The notes under the pieces are model-generated. The model was not told where the DNA came from. It made no database searches and saw only the letters and a program-made list of their open reading frames with translations. This document shows positions 60,313 to 64,000 of a DNA stretch of 64,000 bases, piece by piece. The stretch comes from Haliea sp964022665 (GTDB taxonomy: Bacteria > Pseudomonadota > Gammaproteobacteria > Pseudomonadales > Halieaceae), in assembly GCA_964022665.1 (NCBI GenBank), contig CAXIDF010000007.1, positions 1 to 64,000 on the forward strand. Direction: 5' to 3'. The translations under genes were made by a program, and so were the position numbers. The first letter of the stretch is position 1. Every line of letters starts with the position of its first letter.

Positions 60313-61227
60313 ATGGAGTTGATTCTTCACCACTTTGATATATCCCCCTTTGCCGAGAAGGTACGCTTGGCACTGGGTCTCAAGGGGTTGGCCTGGCGCT
60401 CGGTGGAAATACCCTTTGTGATGCCCAAACCCGATCTTACCGCGCTTACGGGCGGTTACCGGAAAACGCCAGTGCTGCAGATAGGGGCGGATATCTACTG
60501 CGACACACAGTGCATCGCGCGTGAGCTGGAAGCACGCTTTCCGGCGCAGCGGACGCTGTTTCCCGGGGGCAGCGAGGGCATCTGCCTGGCTCTGTCGGCC
60601 TGGAGCGATGGCCAGTTCTTCCGCCCCGGTGCGGGCTTGTCCATGGGCACCAACGAAGGGCTGCCGGAGTCGATCCTGCAGGACCGCAAGGCATTCTTCA
60701 ATTTCCTGGACTTCAGTACGCTGGATACGCAGCTGCCACACCTCTATGCGGGCTTTGGCGCACAGCTGCAGCTGCTGGATACCATGTTGGCTGACGGCCG
60801 GCCCTATATTCTGGGTGACGCTCCTTCCTGGGCAGATATTCTCGGCTATTTTCCGGTGTGGATGTGCCGGGGCAATATTCGCGATGGTGCAGCGTTGCTG
60901 ACGCGCTACAGCGGGATTGCCCCTTGGGAGCAGCGCGTGCAGGGCTTTGGTCATGGAGAACGCACTGACCTCGACGCCGAATCGGCGCTGGCCATTGCTC
61001 GCGATGCTGTGTCCACCGTTGTGCCGGATATTTCTGCCACCCACCTGCCCGGTTTGCAGCAGGGCAGCGCAGTCACCGTGACTCCGGAGGATTATGGATC
61101 GGTGCCCGTAGCAGGTGAGCTCGTACGGCTTACCGGCCGGGATATTGCTATTCGTCGAACTGATTCGCGAGCCGGTGAAGTTGTCGTGCACTTCCCTCGC
61201 GCTGGCTATCGCGTGGAGAGCGTGTGA
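60313..61227 (+). CDS. Glutathione S-transferase-like protein with C-terminal extension
   Basis: A 304-residue protein. Residues ~1-80 are a thioredoxin-like GST N-domain (ISPFAEKVRLAL, RKTPVLQI, DTQCIARELEA); ~90-215 the helical GST C-domain; ~215-304 an extra, mainly beta-type tail (AVTVTPEDYGSVPVAGELV) not found in standard GSTs. May act as an isomerase or thioltransferase in ring degradation. Its stop overlaps the start of the PQQ dehydrogenase gene (TGATG), implying linked function. Confidence 0.85.
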   Translation: MELILHHFDISPFAEKVRLALGLKGLAWRSVEIPFVMPKPDLTALTGGYRKTPVLQIGADIYCDTQCIARELEARFPAQRTLFPGGSEGICLALSAWSDGQFFRPGAGLSMGTNEGLPESILQDRKAFFNFLDFSTLDTQLPHLYAGFGAQLQLLDTMLADGRPYILGDAPSWADILGYFPVWMCRGNIRDGAALLTRYSGIAPWEQRVQGFGHGERTDLDAESALAIARDAVSTVVPDISATHLPGLQQGSAVTVTPEDYGSVPVAGELVRLTGRDIAIRRTDSRAGEVVVHFPRAGYRVESV

Positions 61228-63077
61228 TGAAAAACTGTTTATCCAACCTGGCACTGTCTCTGGTGCTTGCCGCGCCGCTCGCTTTGGCTGAGCAGCCCGT
61301 ATCAGCAGAGCGGGATGGCGCTGCCTTGTATCAGCAGCATTGTGCCAGCTGTCACGAGGGAGGTGTGGCCAAGGCGCCACAATTGAGCCTGCTACAGATC
61401 ATGCCACCGACATCGATTCTGCGCGCCATGCAGGGCGGTGTGATGCAAACACAGGCCGCGGCGATGACAGACGAGCAACAGCGTCGACTGGCCGAGCATA
61501 TTTCCGGGCACAGCCTGTCGGAAGCGACCATGACGAGTGCGGCGCCCGAGTGCAGTGCCGAACGCTCCGCGTTTGATTTCGGTGCCCGGCCGGATACGGC
61601 GGGCTGGGGCGTGAACCTCGGCAATCATCGTTTTTACGATCGCGATCTGGCGGGTCTTGCCGCAACGGACATGAGCCAGCTTGAGCTCAAGTGGGCCTTC
61701 GCTTTCCCCGGTGCCCTGCGTGCTCGCTCGCAACCGGCGATCGCGGGGGGTGCCCTGTTTATTGGCAGTCAGGACGGCACGGTGTATGCGCTCGACAAGA
61801 ACACCGGCTGCATCCGCTGGCGCTTTTCCACCGTGGCCGAAGTGCGCAACGGTATCGTTGTGGCTGACTGGGAGCCGGACACTAAAACGCCGCCGCTGCT
61901 TTATTTCGGCGATCTCGTGGGCAATGTGTATGCGCTCAACGCGGCGACCGGTGAGCTCGCCTGGCGTGACCGACCCGATGACCACCCGAGCCTGACCCTC
62001 ACAGCCTCGCCCGCCTTGCACGATGGCCGGCTCTACGTGCCACTGTCGTCGCTCGAAGTGACCGCAGCGGCCGATCCTGGCTATGCCTGCTGCACGTTCC
62101 GCGGCGGCGTTGCCGTGTATGACGCGCACAGTGGTGAGAAGCTGCTCACCAGTTACACCATTGCAGAGCCGCCTGCGGTCGTCGGCAAGAACGCGGCGGG
62201 TACAGACCGCATTGCACCCTCTGGCTCGCCGGTGTGGAACACCCCGGCCCTGGATGTAGAGCGCGGCGTGATGTATGTGGGCACGGGGGAGAACTACTCC
62301 TCACCGGCCAATGACACCAGTGACGCTATTATTGCCCTGAGCCTGAAGGATGGCTCCATCGTCTGGAGCCAGCAGATGACGGCCGGTGACGCCTGGAACA
62401 TGGGCTGTGAAACAGAAGAGCGTATCAACTGCCCGCCGGAGGATGGCCCCGACTATGACTTCGGTGCGGCAACCGTGCTGGCGACAACGTCCGAAGGGCG
62501 CGACCTGGTGTTGGCCGGCCAGAAGTCGGGTGATGTCTATGCGCTTGACCCGGACCGTGGCGGTGCCATTGTCTGGCAGAAGAAGCTGGGCCGTGGAGGA
62601 ATTCAGGGTGGCGTGCATTTCGGTATGGCGGTCGACGGTGATGTGCTCTATGTGCCGATATCGGACTTTGACGGTGGCCCGCGCTGGCCCGGTGAGCCCC
62701 TCCCGGGCATGTACGCTGTGGATATCCGCAGTGGCAAGGTACTCTGGTACACCCGTGCGGAGGATACGTGCGAGGGGCGCGAGTTCTGCCAGCCCGGCCT
62801 TTCTGCCGCGGCATCAGCCATTGAGGGCGGGGTGGTCGCCGGCGCCATGGACGGTGTACTGCGCGTTTATGACAAGGCGACGGGCGAGGTGCTCTGGTCC
62901 TACGACAGCGTACGCGAGTTCTCGACCACGGATGGCGGCACGGCCCAGGGCGGCTCCTTCGGCGGTGCCGCCGGCCCGGTGTTCAGCGATGGCATGATGT
63001 TTGTGAACTCCGGGTACGGTATCTATTTTCATATGCCCGGGAATGTGTTCCTGGCGTTTGGCCCCAAATCCCCCTGA
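61227..63077 (+). CDS. Cytochrome c-PQQ dehydrogenase (PVA dehydrogenase-like)
   Basis: A 616-residue periplasmic quinohaemoprotein: signal peptide ~1-21, short cytochrome c domain with CASCH (~39-43), then an eight-bladed PQQ propeller with repeated W motifs (DGTVYALDKNTGCIRWRF) and a vicinal Cys pair in GYACCTFRGG. The N-terminal haem order resembles polyvinyl-alcohol dehydrogenase rather than methanol dehydrogenase. Oxidises an alcohol, passing electrons to the respiratory chain. A GTG one codon upstream is an alternative start. Confidence 0.88.
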   Translation: MKNCLSNLALSLVLAAPLALAEQPVSAERDGAALYQQHCASCHEGGVAKAPQLSLLQIMPPTSILRAMQGGVMQTQAAAMTDEQQRRLAEHISGHSLSEATMTSAAPECSAERSAFDFGARPDTAGWGVNLGNHRFYDRDLAGLAATDMSQLELKWAFAFPGALRARSQPAIAGGALFIGSQDGTVYALDKNTGCIRWRFSTVAEVRNGIVVADWEPDTKTPPLLYFGDLVGNVYALNAATGELAWRDRPDDHPSLTLTASPALHDGRLYVPLSSLEVTAAADPGYACCTFRGGVAVYDAHSGEKLLTSYTIAEPPAVVGKNAAGTDRIAPSGSPVWNTPALDVERGVMYVGTGENYSSPANDTSDAIIALSLKDGSIVWSQQMTAGDAWNMGCETEERINCPPEDGPDYDFGAATVLATTSEGRDLVLAGQKSGDVYALDPDRGGAIVWQKKLGRGGIQGGVHFGMAVDGDVLYVPISDFDGGPRWPGEPLPGMYAVDIRSGKVLWYTRAEDTCEGREFCQPGLSAAASAIEGGVVAGAMDGVLRVYDKATGEVLWSYDSVREFSTTDGGTAQGGSFGGAAGPVFSDGMMFVNSGYGIYFHMPGNVFLAFGPKSP

Positions 63078-63238
63078 GTTCTGCCGCCGGCGTGGCACCG
63101 CTGCGTCGGCGTATTCCTCTCAAGCGGATGCTGCTCTTCGAAGCGACAGCGCGACGCGCGTCCGTGTGACTTATTACCCAATCTCCGCGCCGATGGCTGC
63201 CATCGTCAATGCTTGACTCGCCTTTAAATATCACTACA

Positions 63239-63257
63239 CTTGCTAGACGCAAACAAG
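63239..63257. promoter_or_regulatory. Palindromic operator, copy B (shared with 47422)
   Basis: CTTGCT (63239-63244), AGACGCA, AACAAG (63252-63257), 75 bp before a SnoaL-like gene. Only three differences in 25 bases from the site at 47421. No other copy was noticed in the window. Confidence 0.7.
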
Positions 63258-63331
63258 CTAATTGCATTCGACCGCATCGAGCAATGGCTGAGCGCAAAAA
63301 TAGTAATCATAAAAATGGCAAGAGGTAGGTC

Positions 63332-63817
63332 ATGCGCGAGAATCGTGACACGCTGGCGGCACTGGCCGCTCGGGTGGACGAACTGGAGAGTCGGCAACAC
63401 ATTGTCGATCTCACATCCGAGTATTGTCACGGCTTCGACAAACGCGATTTCGATCGTTTCCTCGCCATCTGGAGTGAGGATTGCGTGTGGAACATCGGTC
63501 CACCCTTTGGCACCTTTCGTGGCCACACAGGCATTCACGAAGCGGTTCAGGACGTTCTCTGGCCTGCATGGCAGGAATCACATCACCTGTCGACCAATCA
63601 TATCGTACGCTTTCAGGATGCTGACAACGCGACCTGCGTGTGTGATGTGGACTGCATCGGTACCTTGACCGGCGACACCGACTGCCAGATGGTCGGGGCA
63701 ACCTACAGTGACACCCTGCAGCGCAGGGCGGGACGCTGGCTGATTATCCAGCGCGATGTACAGATTCATTATTTCAACCCCATACCCGGTGCGCCCTTGG
63801 TGCCACCGCAAGGCTGA
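63332..63817 (+). CDS. SnoaL/NTF2-like protein 2
   Basis: A 161-residue cone-fold protein (ALAARVDELESRQHIVDLTS, YCHGFDKRDFDRFLAIWSED), close to the SnoaL_4 steroid-isomerase-like/ring-hydroxylase small-subunit type. AGAGGTAGG precedes the ATG. It is under the shared operator at 63239 and 64 bp before a TonB-dependent receptor gene, suggesting co-regulated uptake and catabolism. Confidence 0.82.
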   Translation: MRENRDTLAALAARVDELESRQHIVDLTSEYCHGFDKRDFDRFLAIWSEDCVWNIGPPFGTFRGHTGIHEAVQDVLWPAWQESHHLSTNHIVRFQDADNATCVCDVDCIGTLTGDTDCQMVGATYSDTLQRRAGRWLIIQRDVQIHYFNPIPGAPLVPPQG

Positions 63818-63881
63818 AAGAGGCCTTGGCTCATTCGCTAACGGTAGATAACGATTAACAAACCCGTCGAGGAGACGTTCC

Positions 63882-64000
63882 ATGAAGACACAACGCAGCA
63901 TGATGTTCGCCGCCATCGCCGCAGCCACAGTGGGCGTTTCCACGCCCACTGTGGTTTCGGCAGCCCCTGGTGTACTGGAAGAAATAACGGTGACCGCGCG
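63882..64000 (+). CDS. TonB-dependent receptor, N-terminal fragment (runs off window)
   Basis: Only ~39 codons: a signal peptide (MFAAIAAATVGVSTPTVVSA) followed by LEEITVTAR, the TonB-box start used by the other receptors here. GAGGAGA at ~63869 is a strong ribosome site. It is cut by the right edge of the window. Likely imports the substrate of the neighbouring degradation genes. Confidence 0.82.
   Translation, partial: MKTQRSMMFAAIAAATVGVSTPTVVSAAPGVLEEITVTA

Noticed and set aside
1..64000. tRNA, rRNA, CRISPR arrays, insertion sequences, prophage genes
   Set aside because: None recognised by eye on either strand; no transposase or integrase motif appears in any plausible gene.

Overview
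The window is GC-rich bacterial chromosome with closely packed genes. The large TonB-dependent receptors, a marine-type steroid/lipid catabolic block, a Lap-type adhesin system and a cytochrome cd1/cNOR denitrification block together suggest a marine gammaproteobacterium, most like the Halieaceae (OM60/NOR5 clade). That placement is an inference from gene content; no rRNA or other phylogenetic marker is present.

Layout. 1-8078: the C-terminal end of a giant LapA-type type I-secreted adhesin, a small conserved protein, then (minus strand) LapG protease and LapD c-di-GMP receptor, then a TolC-type outer-membrane channel fused to OmpA. 8163-12206: a TonB-dependent receptor and class II fumarase. 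12310-14616: a four-gene operon (outer-membrane barrel, small exported Gly/Cys-tailed peptide, small membrane protein, stand-alone C39 peptidase) that matches no system I can name; it is the best candidate for something undescribed. 14694-16478: a DUF885 protein. 16472-22349: a sulfide/sulfane-sulfur oxidation locus: a FisR-type sigma-54 activator diverging from persulfide dioxygenase, a DUF442-SQR fusion and a SulP transporter, with a near-consensus sigma-54 promoter and a perfect 14-bp palindrome. 22432-28810: a two-domain SDR (acyl-CoA reductase-like), a CynX-like MFS transporter, an aspartoacylase-family protein, MscL and a diguanylate cyclase.

28814-44363: nitrogen-oxide metabolism. A hemerythrin protein, NsrR and NnrS lie on one strand and NorC-NorB-NorQ-NorD on the other; then come a DUF4870-like protein, a TonB-dependent receptor, a small Cys-containing exported protein, a short NosR/NirI-family protein, NirS, a porin and a bacteriohemerythrin. 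NsrR-like operators precede both norC and nirS. No haem d1 biosynthesis gene is present in the window.

44521-64000: catabolism. A DUF1330 protein and two carboxymuconolactone-decarboxylase-like proteins are followed by an acyl-CoA dehydrogenase diverging from SDR-phosphotransferase-acyl-CoA ligase, a set that resembles the levulinate/4-hydroxyacyl-CoA (Lva) pathway. Next come two TetR regulators, an alpha/beta hydrolase, a luciferase-like monooxygenase, and a long operon (SnoaL-like, acyl-CoA ligase, two hot-dog hydratase subunits, Ltp2-like aldolase, DUF35 protein, Rieske oxygenase) typical of sterol or other branched/cyclic side-chain degradation. A GST-like protein, a cytochrome c-PQQ dehydrogenase, a second SnoaL-like protein and the start of another TonB-dependent receptor close the window. 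A nearly identical operator occurs before the SDR operon (47422) and before the last SnoaL gene (63239), suggesting one regulon. No tRNA, rRNA, CRISPR array or insertion sequence was recognised.
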